NCBI GenBank assembly: GCA_020445245.1
Contig: JAGRHB010000075.1
Coordinates: 1-7,897, forward strand
Direction: 5' to 3'
DNA length: 7,897 nucleotides
From: Gammaproteobacteria bacterium
GTDB taxonomy: Bacteria > Pseudomonadota > Gammaproteobacteria > Chromatiales > Sedimenticolaceae
In this document: positions 1 to 6,095 of the stretch, piece by piece
Numbering within the stretch: the stretch's first letter is position 1
How the letters are laid out: the number at the start of each line of letters is the position of its first letter
Notes under the pieces: model-generated
Seen by the model: only the letters and a program-made list of their open reading frames with translations
What the model was told of the DNA's origin: nothing
The model's database searches: none
Translations under genes and position numbers: made by a program

Positions 1-635
1 GCCACCGCGTCGAGATCCTCACGCGCAATCTTGTAGTCCCAGCGGCACGAGTTCGTGCAGGTCCCCTGGTTGGCGTCGCGGTGATTGAAATAGCCGGACA
101 GCAGGCAGCGCCCCGAGTAGGCGATGCACAGCGCACCATGCACGAACACCTCGATCTGCATGTCCGGACAGGCCTGGCGTATCTCCGCAACCTCGTCCAG
201 CGACAGCTCACGCGACAGGATCACGCGGGTCAGGCCCACCGACTGCCAGAATTTCACCCCGGCCGCGTTCACGGTGTTGGCCTGTACCGAGAGGTGGATC
301 GGCAGGTCCGGCCAGCGCTCGCGCACCAGCATGATCAGGCCCGGGTCGGCCATGATAAGCGCGTCCGGATGCATCGCCACCACCGGCGCGATATCGTCGA
401 GAAAGGTCCTGAGCTTTGCACCGTGCGGCATCACGTTGGTGGCGACGAAGAATTGCCTCCCGAGGCGGTGTGCCTCGGTGATCCCGGTACGCAGGTTCTC
501 TTCGAGAAAATCGTTGTTGCGCACCCGCAGGCTGTAGCGCGGCATGCCGGCATACACCGCATCCGCACCGTAGGCGAAGGCGTATCGCATGTTGCGCAGG
601 GTACCTGCGGGGGCGAGCAGTTCCGGAGTCTTCAT
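1..635 (-). CDS. trhP: U32-family tRNA hydroxylation protein TrhP (YegQ), N-terminal part, truncated by window edge
   Basis: The first 211 residues of a YegQ/TrhP-type protein are present; the C-terminal part lies beyond the left edge (the E. coli protein is about 450 residues). In E. coli TrhP takes part in prephenate-dependent hydroxylation of U34 in certain tRNAs, the first step toward 5-carboxymethoxyuridine. The protein begins MKTPELLAPAGTLRNM, followed by AYGADAVYAG (21-30) and YSLRVRNNDF (34-43), all close to E. coli YegQ as recalled. The U32 signature is intact at 162-180 (EVFVHGALC, then SGRCLLS), with Cys170, Cys177, Cys193 and Cys197 placed as in the family, where cysteines are thought to hold an iron-sulfur cluster. 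The ATG at 635 gives the family N-terminus; no in-frame alternative lies just upstream and the ribosome site is weak. It starts 50 bases after the DUF389 gene on the same strand, so co-transcription is possible. A CATAAT box at 669-674 (minus) could also serve as its own -10. Confidence 0.95.
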   Translation of the reverse strand, partial: MKTPELLAPAGTLRNMRYAFAYGADAVYAGMPRYSLRVRNNDFLEENLRTGITEAHRLGRQFFVATNVMPHGAKLRTFLDDIAPVVAMHPDALIMADPGLIMLVRERWPDLPIHLSVQANTVNAAGVKFWQSVGLTRVILSRELSLDEVAEIRQACPDMQIEVFVHGALCIAYSGRCLLSGYFNHRDANQGTCTNSCRWDYKIAREDLDAV

Positions 636-685
636 CGGGGCATCGGTGGCACAGTGGTGTCTGCCTGGATTATGGCGCAGATCAC

Positions 686-1681
686 TCAGTGGAATACCCG
701 GTGACGGGCGTAGACAATCACCAGCAGGACGGCCAGCAGCGCCAGCCAGGTCAGGCCGTAGATCAGCGTCGACTGCCGCGCCTTGCGCCGCTCGTACCAG
801 GTGCGCGGCCTGACCCCCTTGGCCATGAACACCAGCCTGGCGGCAACGATCACACACACCACGTTGACCGCGAGCAACAGACCGGCACCGATGGCGAGTT
901 GCGGCTGACCGGCGCCGAACAACATGCCCATGGTCGCCGTCGGCGGCAGCAGCGCCACCGCGACCATCACCCCGACCAGGGTCGACGACAGGCCGGTCGT
1001 CAACGACAGCACGGCGGCCGCGCCCGAGGCCAGCGCCAGGACCACGCCGTCCAGGCCGACGTCGGTGCGTGCAAGGATCTCGCTGCTGGCGATCAGCATC
1101 TGGCCGCGCGCGATATCGACCGGCCACAGCAGCCCGATGACCAGCGACAGCCCAAAGGCCAGGCCGAGACCGGTCAGTGCCGCCCGCAGTGCCTTCCAGA
1201 CCAGGGTGCCGTCACCCAGTGACGAGCCGAAGGCCAGCGCGATGTTCGGCCCGAGCAACGGCGCGATCACCATAGCCCCGACCACCACAGCGACGTTGTC
1301 CTCGATCAGCCCGATCGCCGCCACCACGGTCGACAGAAAGGTCAGCAGCAGGAAGTTGCCGTCGATGCGCGCACCCTTTTCGATCTGCGTATACAACTCC
1401 TCGCGCGTCGCCTTCGCCGCCCCGCTCTGGTCCTGTGCCTCGCGTGGCAGCGTGGTGTCGACCGGCAGGACCACGATGCGCACGTTATCCGAGCCACCGA
1501 ACAGGCTCTGCAACGAATCCATCACCAGCTGGCGCTTGCAGTCGTTCACCAGCATACGGAAAGCGCGACGCCCGTCATCGGCCGCCGCACCCCACCAGTA
1601 GTCGGTGATCTCGTGTTGGTCGGCGATTCCGGCGAGGGTGTCGGTGTGGCCGGCGTCGGCGATGATTTCGATCAGGCGCAT
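686..1681 (-). CDS. DUF389 / TIGR00341-type integral membrane protein
   Basis: This 331-residue protein has a soluble N-terminal part of about 105 residues starting MRLIEIIADAG, then a membrane domain of roughly seven hydrophobic segments (about 108-126, 129-150, 165-187, 206-228, 232-256, 261-285, 305-325). Conserved-looking DUF389 blocks are VVVGAMVIAPLLGPN (132-146) and VGVMVAVALLPPTATMGM (236-253). A basic stretch (290-303) precedes the last helix. The biochemical function of this widespread bacterial and archaeal family is not firmly established, and a transport role would be inference. The reading frame stays open upstream to about 2005, but the extra residues cross a structured noncoding element and do not look like protein. 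The ATG at 1681 matches the usual family start, with a GGGGAG sequence about 12 bases before it. It lies downstream of bioA and upstream of trhP on the same strand, with no evident functional link to either. Confidence 0.88.
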   Translation of the reverse strand: MRLIEIIADAGHTDTLAGIADQHEITDYWWGAAADDGRRAFRMLVNDCKRQLVMDSLQSLFGGSDNVRIVVLPVDTTLPREAQDQSGAAKATREELYTQIEKGARIDGNFLLLTFLSTVVAAIGLIEDNVAVVVGAMVIAPLLGPNIALAFGSSLGDGTLVWKALRAALTGLGLAFGLSLVIGLLWPVDIARGQMLIASSEILARTDVGLDGVVLALASGAAAVLSLTTGLSSTLVGVMVAVALLPPTATMGMLFGAGQPQLAIGAGLLLAVNVVCVIVAARLVFMAKGVRPRTWYERRKARQSTLIYGLTWLALLAVLLVIVYARHRVFH

Positions 1682-1724
1682 CGGCGGACAGTTCTCCCCG
1701 GGATTGTTGTTCGCAAGCGGAGGG

Positions 1725-1730
1725 ATTGTA
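1725..1730 (-). promoter_or_regulatory. Possible -10 box for the DUF389 gene
   Basis: On the minus strand this reads TACAAT, five of six matches to the sigma-70 -10 consensus, about 43 bases before the DUF389 start codon. No good -35 sits at 16-18 bases; TTGCGC lies about 21 bases upstream, which is too far for an ideal promoter. It is a sequence match only and could be chance. Confidence 0.3.
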
Positions 1731-1790
1731 CGCCGGACTGGCGGGTTCACGGCGCAATGGGACCGGGATGTTCGAAGACGTGGATTGGTC

Positions 1791-1897
1791 TTGAAAGCGC
1801 GGCGGCGCGTGTTTTTATTTGAAAGCGGGGGCTGCCCCGCACGCAGGTCCCTTTTCTTTGCTTGCCCAAAGAAGAGTAACGCGGGCGCGCTGCGCCC
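1791..1897. repeat. Structured intergenic element with three consecutive stem-loops, likely a dispersed repeat
   Basis: The DUF389-bioA gap (1682-1949) has no convincing gene but contains three hairpins in a row. Hairpin 1 has GCGGGG (1825-1830) pairing with CCCCGC (1835-1840). Hairpin 2 has CTTTTCTTTG (1851-1860) pairing with CAAAGAAGAG (1867-1876), ten pairs with one G-T wobble. Hairpin 3 has GGGCGC (1883-1888) pairing with GCGCCC (1892-1897). The 9-base word TTGAAAGCG also occurs twice (1791-1799 and 1819-1827). The core around TTTCTTTGCTTGCCCAAAGA resembles intergenic repeats I recall from several proteobacterial genomes, often mis-annotated as small proteins. That resemblance is from memory, and only one copy lies here. 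The outer limits are uncertain. Confidence 0.5.
1812..1840 (-). terminator. Weak candidate terminator downstream of bioA
   Basis: Read on the minus strand, the GC-rich hairpin at 1840-1825 is followed by TTTCAAATAAAAAC, a broken T/A-rich tail rather than a clean run of T. It lies about 110 bases beyond the bioA stop and before the DUF389 promoter candidate, a sensible place for a terminator. It may equally be just one arm of the repeat-like element. Confidence 0.25.
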
Positions 1898-1949
1898 AGC
1901 GCTTTGAAAAACGATCCGCGCCACCGCGCGTCCAAAAAGCCCCGAAACT

Positions 1950-3261
1950 TCAAACTCCAGGCACGCAAAAGCCACCTTCAACAACCAGCTTTCCGACCAC
2001 CGCACACACGGCTGCAGTCAAAGTCGCCAGGTCGTCATCGCCGATCACGAAAGGTGGCATCAGGTAGACCAGGCTGCCAAATGGCCGGACCCACACACCC
2101 TGTTCGACGAACAACGGCTGCACCCGCTGCATGTCGACGGGGTGCACGAGCTCAACCACCCCGATGGCGCCCAGCACCCGCACGTCTGCGACCTGCGGCA
2201 TATCGACGCACGGTGCCAGGCCGGTCCGCAGCCCCGCTTCTATCTGCGCCACGCGCGTCTGCCAGGGCGACTGCAGCAGCAGATCAATGCTGGCCAGCGA
2301 TACCGCGCAGGCCATCGGATTCGCCATGAAGGTCGGACCATGCATGAACACGCCGGGCTCGCCGCTGCCGATCGCCGTGGCCACGCGGCGGGTGGTCAGG
2401 GTCGCCGCCAGTGTCATATAGCCGCCAGTCAGCGCCTTGCCCAGGCACAGGATGTCCGGCGCAATCGCCGCATGCTCGCAGGCGAACAGCTTACCGGTGC
2501 GTCCGAAGCCGGTGGCGATCTCGTCGGCGATCAACAGCACCTGGTAGCGGTCACACAAAGTGCGCGCCGCACGCAGGTAGTCGGGGGAGTAGAACCGCAT
2601 ACCGCCGGCCCCCTGGACAACCGGCTCGAGAACCAGCCCGGCGAGCTCACCGGCATGTTCGGCAAGGAGCCGTTCAAGCTCACGCAGGTTGGCCGTTGCG
2701 GCTGGCCCGTTGAAACCTGCCGCAGGCGCCGACACGAACAGCTGCTGCGGCAGTACTCCATTAAACAGGGTGTGCATGCCGGTCACCGGGTCGCATACCG
2801 ACATCGCATGCAATGTGTCGCCGTGGTAGCCGTTGCGCAGGGCGACGAAGCGCCGCTTGTCCGGCAGGCCAAGGCTGTGCCAATACTGGATCGCCATCTT
2901 CAGCGCGACCTCGACCGCCACTGAACCGGAATCGGCGAAGAACACCAGATCAAGGCCGTCCGGCGTGATCTCGACCAGCCTTTCCGCCCGGCGCATGCGT
3001 GAGGCCACCGAACATCACGTGCGCCATGTCTCGCAACTGCTCTTCGATCGCGGCGTTGAGCACCGGGTGATTGTAGCCGTGGATCACGCACCACCACGAC
3101 GCCATGCCGTCGATGAGTTCGCTGCCGTCATCGAGCTTCAGTCGAACGCCACTTGCCGACGCCACGGCAAACAGCGGCGTATGCGCCACGGAGGAGCTGT
3201 AGGGATGCCAGAGGTGCGCACGGTCGCGTGCGCATAATGCGAGATCGCTTGTCTTATCCAT
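1950..3261 (-). pseudogene. bioA: bioA, adenosylmethionine-8-amino-7-oxononanoate aminotransferase, frameshifted by a small deletion
   Basis: BioA is a PLP-dependent aminotransferase that converts 7-keto-8-aminopelargonate to 7,8-diaminopelargonate in biotin synthesis, using S-adenosylmethionine as amino donor. The gene is in two frames. The first (3261 down to 2989) gives 91 residues from [10 protein letters not shown], with WHPYSS (18-23), SWW (55-57) and [11 protein letters not shown] (81-91). The second (2987 down to 1950) gives 345 residues from [10 protein letters not shown], including [40 protein letters not shown], the PLP-lysine block [10 protein letters not shown] and [10 protein letters not shown]. 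coli BioA reads HAP-AIEL-CRKLV here. This gene goes from HAP through a single base to AERLV, so four residues (AIEL) and the frame are lost, a net loss of 11 bases. Unrepaired, the first frame runs 14 codons past HAP and stops at 2950-2952. All later motifs are intact, so the lesion looks recent or is an assembly error. The joined length would be about 440 residues against 429 in E. coli. No other bio gene is visible. Confidence 0.9.
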
Positions 3262-3300
3262 CGTGGGGAACACTTGCAGGAAAATGGCGAAGACCCAACA

Positions 3301-3321
3301 CAGGTTAACTGCAACAACCTG
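3301..3321. promoter_or_regulatory. Inverted repeat, possible operator upstream of bioA
   Basis: CAGGTT (3301-3306) is exactly the reverse complement of AACCTG (3316-3321), with a 9-base spacer. It lies 40-60 bases before the bioA start codon and just downstream of a possible bioA -10 box, where a repressor site could sit. It does not match the BirA operator arrangement I know (TTGTnAACC and GGTTnACAA half-sites about 15-16 bases apart), so no regulator is named. Six-base arms can arise by chance. Confidence 0.3.
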
Positions 3322-3340
3322 CATCCCGGGTGCGGATGCG

Positions 3341-3372
3341 ATAATCTTCGCGGATACCGGGCAGGCGATCAA
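3341..3372 (-). promoter_or_regulatory. Weak candidate promoter for bioA
   Basis: On the minus strand TTGATC (3372-3367) resembles a -35 box. GATTAT (3346-3341) or the overlapping AAGATT (3348-3343) could be the -10, with spacers of 20 or 18 bases. Neither pairing is good, and the call rests partly on its position 80-110 bases upstream of bioA. Confidence 0.2.
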
Positions 3373-3476
3373 TTTTGCTTCGACTTGTCGACCGGCAACC
3401 CGCAGCCACCGAGGCCAGAACTTCCGATCAGCGGCACGAAGATTGCCTGGGTTTTGGTGACAACGATCGATCGCAC

Positions 3477-3505
3477 TGGCCAATCGGGGAGTCTCGTCGG
3501 ATACT
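3477..3505 (+). promoter_or_regulatory. Weak candidate promoter for the mrp operon
   Basis: TGGCCA (3477-3482), a 17-base spacer and GATACT (3500-3505) form a poor sigma-70-like pair with four of six matches in each box. It lies about 100 bases before mrpE. The operon needs a promoter somewhere in this gap, but the sequence does not point to one clearly. Confidence 0.2.
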
Positions 3506-3608
3506 CATGTTTCATCACACTGACATCGAACGCGCGTTAAGCTTCGGGCGCATGCCCGGTCATTCACCGACCACAGCTCGCCCGACATCCAGGTAGGCCC
3601 TCCCGACA

Positions 3609-4112
3609 ATGCACCCGCAACTGCAGCACACCGCCTTTTCGTTCGTGTTCGCCTTTGTTTTCTGGCTGTTGCTGGTTGGGTCGCTTGACCCCCAGGAACT
3701 GGTCGCCGGCATCCTGGTCGCCACGGCAGTGGCCGCGCTGAGCAGCGGACGGCAACCGATACTGGCCGGCATCCGGCTGCGGGCAGGCGCACCACTCGCC
3801 TTCATCGCCTATCTGGGGTCGCTGCTGGTCGCCTTGTTGCGTGCCAACCTCGACATGGCGCGTCGCGTGCTGTCTCCTGCTTTGCCGATTCGCCCCGTGT
3901 TGGTGCGAATCAACACCTCTCTGCGTTCCGATCTGGGGCGTCTGGTGCTGGCCAACAGCATTACCCTGACGCCGGGAACACTGACGGTGGATGTCGAGGA
4001 CGATGCCCTGCTGGTGCATTGGATAGACTGTCCGCCCGGTACGGATATCGCGACCGCGACCCAGACCATCGCGAGCGGCTTCGAACGCCACCTGCGGGGG
4101 TTCCTGCAATGA
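3609..4112 (+). CDS. mrpE: Mrp/Mnh cation-proton antiporter subunit E
   Basis: This 167-residue protein is of the MnhE/MrpE family, a small subunit of the multisubunit Na+/H+ (or K+/H+) antiporter of the cytoplasmic membrane; in archaeal Mbh the counterpart is MbhA. Residues about 9-45 are strongly hydrophobic and another segment follows at 60-78. After them comes a soluble C-terminal domain with the family block LANSITLTPGTLTVDVEDD (114-132) and LLVHWID (134-140). Length is normal for the family (about 160). It is the first gene of the operon; the ATG at 3609 is preceded by AGGTAGG at a rather long spacing of about 12 bases. Its stop overlaps the start of mrpF by 4 bases (ATGA at 4109-4112). 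Confidence 0.93.
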   Translation: MHPQLQHTAFSFVFAFVFWLLLVGSLDPQELVAGILVATAVAALSSGRQPILAGIRLRAGAPLAFIAYLGSLLVALLRANLDMARRVLSPALPIRPVLVRINTSLRSDLGRLVLANSITLTPGTLTVDVEDDALLVHWIDCPPGTDIATATQTIASGFERHLRGFLQ

Positions 4113-4375
4113 GCCTGGGGATTGCTGAGACCATCGTCCTGGCGCTGCTCGGTGCGGCTTGCGTCCTGGCGATGCTGCGCCTGTGGATTGGCCCGCGCGC
4201 GCCCGACCGGATCGTTGCCGCCGACACCCTTTCGGTGATAGCCACCGGCGCGATCGTGGTCCTGGCGCTGTTTTTCGATTCCGCACTTTACCTGGACGTG
4301 GCGCTGCTCTACGGCGTTCTCGCCTTTGTCGGCGTGGTCGCTCTGGCGCGGGCGATCGAGGAAAACAAACCATGA
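4109..4375 (+). CDS. mrpF: Mrp/Mnh cation-proton antiporter subunit F
   Basis: This 88-residue protein has three predicted membrane helices (about 5-26, 41-56, 61-82). The family signature GPRAPDRIVAADTL (28-41) is present, as is the acidic helix block YLDVALLYGVLAFVGVVALA (61-80) with Asp63. It corresponds to MbhB of the archaeal complex. Size is typical of the family (about 85-95). The ATG at 4109 lies inside the mrpE stop, with purine-rich GCGGGGG sequence just upstream inside mrpE. The ATGA overlaps on both sides suggest expression coupled to mrpE and mrpG. Confidence 0.94.
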   Translation: MSLGIAETIVLALLGAACVLAMLRLWIGPRAPDRIVAADTLSVIATGAIVVLALFFDSALYLDVALLYGVLAFVGVVALARAIEENKP

Positions 4376-4671
4376 AGTTGCTGTCCGACATCTTTCTGAT
4401 CATCGGCGCCCTGTTCTGCCTCCTCGGTGCACTCGGTCTGTTGCGCATGCCCGATGTGTACAACCGGATCCAGGCAGGAGCCAAAGCGGTGACACTGGGT
4501 TCGCTCGCACTGCTGCTGGGTGTCGGATTCGCACACCCGGACTGGTGGCCGAAACTGCTGGTCGTCGGCCTGTTCATCCTGCTGACCAACCCGATCGGCT
4601 CGTCCACACTGGCGCGGGCGTTCCACCGCAGCGGTGTCCCGCTGTGGCGCAAACAGAGGGATGAGCCATGA
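4372..4671 (+). CDS. mrpG: Mrp/Mnh cation-proton antiporter subunit G
   Basis: This 99-residue protein has three hydrophobic helices (about 4-25, 39-54, 61-80). The MnhG/MrpG signature GLLRMPDVYNRIQAGAKAVT (22-41) is present and is continued by LGSLALLLG. The C-terminal half has LTNPIGSSTLARAFHRSG (71-88), equivalent to the PxxxHxxARAAHRSG-type end of many family members but with the first histidine replaced, and ends in a basic-acidic tail. It matches MbhC in the archaeal complex. The start overlaps the mrpF stop by 4 bases, and AAAGAGGGATGAGCC-like purine-rich sequence at its 3' end supplies the ribosome site for the next gene. Confidence 0.93.
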   Translation: MKLLSDIFLIIGALFCLLGALGLLRMPDVYNRIQAGAKAVTLGSLALLLGVGFAHPDWWPKLLVVGLFILLTNPIGSSTLARAFHRSGVPLWRKQRDEP

Positions 4672-4940
4672 TGGGAGTCGCCGTCATCGTCGTCGCCCTT
4701 ACGCTCGGTGCCGCGCTGGCGGTGCTGCTGCTCGAGAATCTGCTCGCGGCCATCGCCGCTGCGTCGGCGGTTTCGCTCGGCGTGGCCGTGATGTTCGTGT
4801 TGCTGCAGGCACCTGACGTAGCCATGACCGAGGCCGTGGTCGGTGCCGGTCTGAGCGGCCTGATACTCGCGCTGGCACTGCGCCGGCTTGGCCTGGCCCG
4901 CCTGGACGCTCCAACGAGCAGGGGGAACACGGATGCGTAA
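4668..4940 (+). CDS. DUF4040 antiporter subunit, MbhD-like (equivalent to an MrpA C-terminal segment)
   Basis: This 90-residue protein has three helices (about 3-23, 26-47, 55-72). The diagnostic DUF4040 block LLQAPDVAMTEAVVGAGLSG (45-64) carries Asp50 and Glu55. In classical Mrp systems this segment sits in the C-terminal half of the large MrpA subunit; here, as in archaeal MbhD, it is a separate protein. Such proteins are often annotated as subunit B-like. A good ribosome site (AGAGGG) precedes the ATG at 4668; the adjacent ATG at 4671 is an equally possible start that would drop one residue. It overlaps mrpG by 4 bases and the next gene by 8 bases (ATGCGTAA at 4933-4940). Confidence 0.9.
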   Translation: MMGVAVIVVALTLGAALAVLLLENLLAAIAAASAVSLGVAVMFVLLQAPDVAMTEAVVGAGLSGLILALALRRLGLARLDAPTSRGNTDA

Positions 4941-5628
4941 CCTCGCCACCCTGCTGTTCCTCGGCGGCCTGGTCTTCCTGCTCGCCACCATAACCGGCAC
5001 CTTGCCGTTCGGCCATCCACCAATGCTCGTCGGGCAGGCCATTCAACAGGCCGCCACACCTGAAGTCGGCGCGGCGAACGTCGTCACCGCGGTCGTCCTC
5101 GGCTACCGCGGCCTGGATACGCTCGGTGAGCTGGCGATACTTTTTGCCGCCGCCACGGCCGGTGGCCTGGTCCTCGGTGGCGTGCAGGCCAAGGAGCGCA
5201 GCAACACCCTCCCTGCTGCCGGATTCGTTCTGAGAGCCGGCACCGACGTGCTGTTCCCGCTGCTGTTGATCGCTGGCCTGTATGTGGTCATCCACGGCCA
5301 CCTGACGCCGGGCGGCGGCTTCCAGGGCGGTGTCATTCTTGCCGCGGCATTCTTTCTGCCGCTACTCGCCCGCCCGAGGGAGTCGCTCAGTCACATCTGG
5401 CTCAGCGTAATCGAAGGCCTTGCGGGGACCGCATTCATCGCCCTCGGACTGGGCGCCCTCTACAACGGAGACGCCTTCCTCACACCGTTGTTCGACAAGG
5501 GCGTGTTCGGTGAACTGGTATCGAGTGGCAGCCTGCCTCTGCTGTATCTGGCCGTTGGCCTGAAGGTCGGCGCCGAACTGTCCAGCCTGCTGATGCGCCT
5601 GGCACACGACGATGGAGCCGCATCATGA
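4933..5628 (+). CDS. mrpB: MbhE-like domain fused to MnhB/MrpB antiporter subunit
   Basis: This 231-residue protein joins two units that are often separate. Residues 1-90 look like the MbhE / extreme MrpA C-terminal segment, with NVVTAVVLGYRGLDTLGE (49-66), one of its strongest hallmarks. Residues about 100-225 form an MnhB (PF04039) domain with four helices and the conserved LTPGGGFQGG loop (124-133). VGLKVGAELSSLLM (208-221) closes the domain. An open frame begins at 4888, but the ATG at 4933 is preferred: CAGGGGGAA precedes it at good spacing and the encoded N-terminus is a clean membrane helix. It overlaps the DUF4040 gene by 8 bases and mrpC by 4. The fusion corresponds to MbhE plus MbhF in archaea. 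Confidence 0.92.
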   Translation: MRNLATLLFLGGLVFLLATITGTLPFGHPPMLVGQAIQQAATPEVGAANVVTAVVLGYRGLDTLGELAILFAAATAGGLVLGGVQAKERSNTLPAAGFVLRAGTDVLFPLLLIAGLYVVIHGHLTPGGGFQGGVILAAAFFLPLLARPRESLSHIWLSVIEGLAGTAFIALGLGALYNGDAFLTPLFDKGVFGELVSSGSLPLLYLAVGLKVGAELSSLLMRLAHDDGAAS

Positions 5629-6095
5629 GCACATCTGTCGGGCTGGTGTTCTTCATTGGCGCAATCGGCCTGTGCGTGATCGGCATTGCCGGCATGGTGC
5701 TGTCCAGACACCTGTTTCGCATGGTGCTGGCGCTGGCCATCGCCGAGGCAGGAGCCAACCTGCTGCTGATTCTCGCCGGTTACCGTTGGGATGCAGTGGC
5801 GCCGATCTTTACCGGCACGTTTGGTGGCCAGGCAATGGTCGATCCTGTTCCGCAGGCGATGGTGCTGACCGCGATCGTCATCGGGGTCGGTGTGCAGGCC
5901 CTGGCGCTCAGTCTGGTGATCCGCATCAAGGAGCGCTACGGCACCCTGGACATGCAGGAGGCGCGTCAGTGCATGCAGGACGACCTGGACGATGCCGGTG
6001 GGGTGACACCGTCACGCAGCCGCGAGCGTCCGGCCGGCGTGCGGCCAGTTCCTGCACCGACCGTCCTGAACAGCACCGGTGGCCAACATGACTGA
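5625..6095 (+). CDS. mrpC: Mrp/Mnh cation-proton antiporter subunit C (NuoK-like), with an extended C-terminal tail
   Basis: This 156-residue protein has a NuoK-like core of three helices (about 5-26, 33-52, 78-101). The second helix carries Glu41, equivalent to the conserved NuoK-family glutamate, and DPVPQAMVLTAIVIG (73-87) is the hallmark of MnhC/MrpC, called MbhG in archaea. The core ends near residue 110, close to where many family members stop. Residues 110-156 are a polar, Arg/Pro-rich tail with no recognised motif, probably disordered and cytoplasmic. Part of the tail may exist to carry the start region of mrpD, which it overlaps by 8 bases (6088-6095). Confidence 0.93.
   Translation: MSTSVGLVFFIGAIGLCVIGIAGMVLSRHLFRMVLALAIAEAGANLLLILAGYRWDAVAPIFTGTFGGQAMVDPVPQAMVLTAIVIGVGVQALALSLVIRIKERYGTLDMQEARQCMQDDLDDAGGVTPSRSRERPAGVRPVPAPTVLNSTGGQHD

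Larger units (their letters stand above)
3262..3608. other. Divergent intergenic region between bioA and the mrp operon
   Basis: These 347 bases separate the minus-strand bioA start from the plus-strand mrpE start and must hold control signals for at least one of them. Open frames in it are short, lack recognisable motifs and have no good ribosome sites. Visible structure comprises an inverted repeat at 3301-3321, a 10-base palindrome CGATCGATCG at 3464-3473, and a small hairpin CGGGC-GCAT-GCCCG at 3545-3558, about 50 bases before mrpE. No tRNA or recognisable riboswitch is seen. Confidence 0.7.

Noticed and set aside
81..704. A 207-codon plus-strand open frame opposite trhP
   Set aside because: The minus strand encodes a well-conserved TrhP with an intact U32 signature; the plus-strand product is His/Arg-rich without motifs.
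1605..1907. A 100-codon plus-strand open frame ending in FFACPKKSN-like residues
   Set aside because: Such translations look like repeat-derived mis-annotations; the frame crosses the DUF389 start and the stem-loops and has no ribosome site.
1682..2005. Upstream extension of the DUF389 frame to give a 439-residue protein
   Set aside because: The extra residues translate the intergenic repeat-like element and part of the bioA 3' end, while the MRLIEI start matches the family.
2989..2997. Programmed ribosomal frameshifting in bioA
   Set aside because: There is no slippery heptamer or downstream pseudoknot candidate, and even a shift would leave the four conserved residues missing.
3290..3330. 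A BirA operator in front of bioA
   Set aside because: The arms and spacer (6 and 9 bases, CAGGTT/AACCTG) do not fit the known half-sites and spacing.
3262..3483. An N-terminal extension of bioA by 74 codons
   Set aside because: The ATG at 3261 gives the normal BioA N-terminus before WHPYSS; the extension has no homology that I recognise.
3564..5042. A 492-codon open frame on the minus strand opposite mrpE-mrpB
   Set aside because: It is low-complexity, rich in Arg, Gln, Pro and Ser, has no motif, and lies opposite five well-supported genes. It is a GC-rich antisense shadow.
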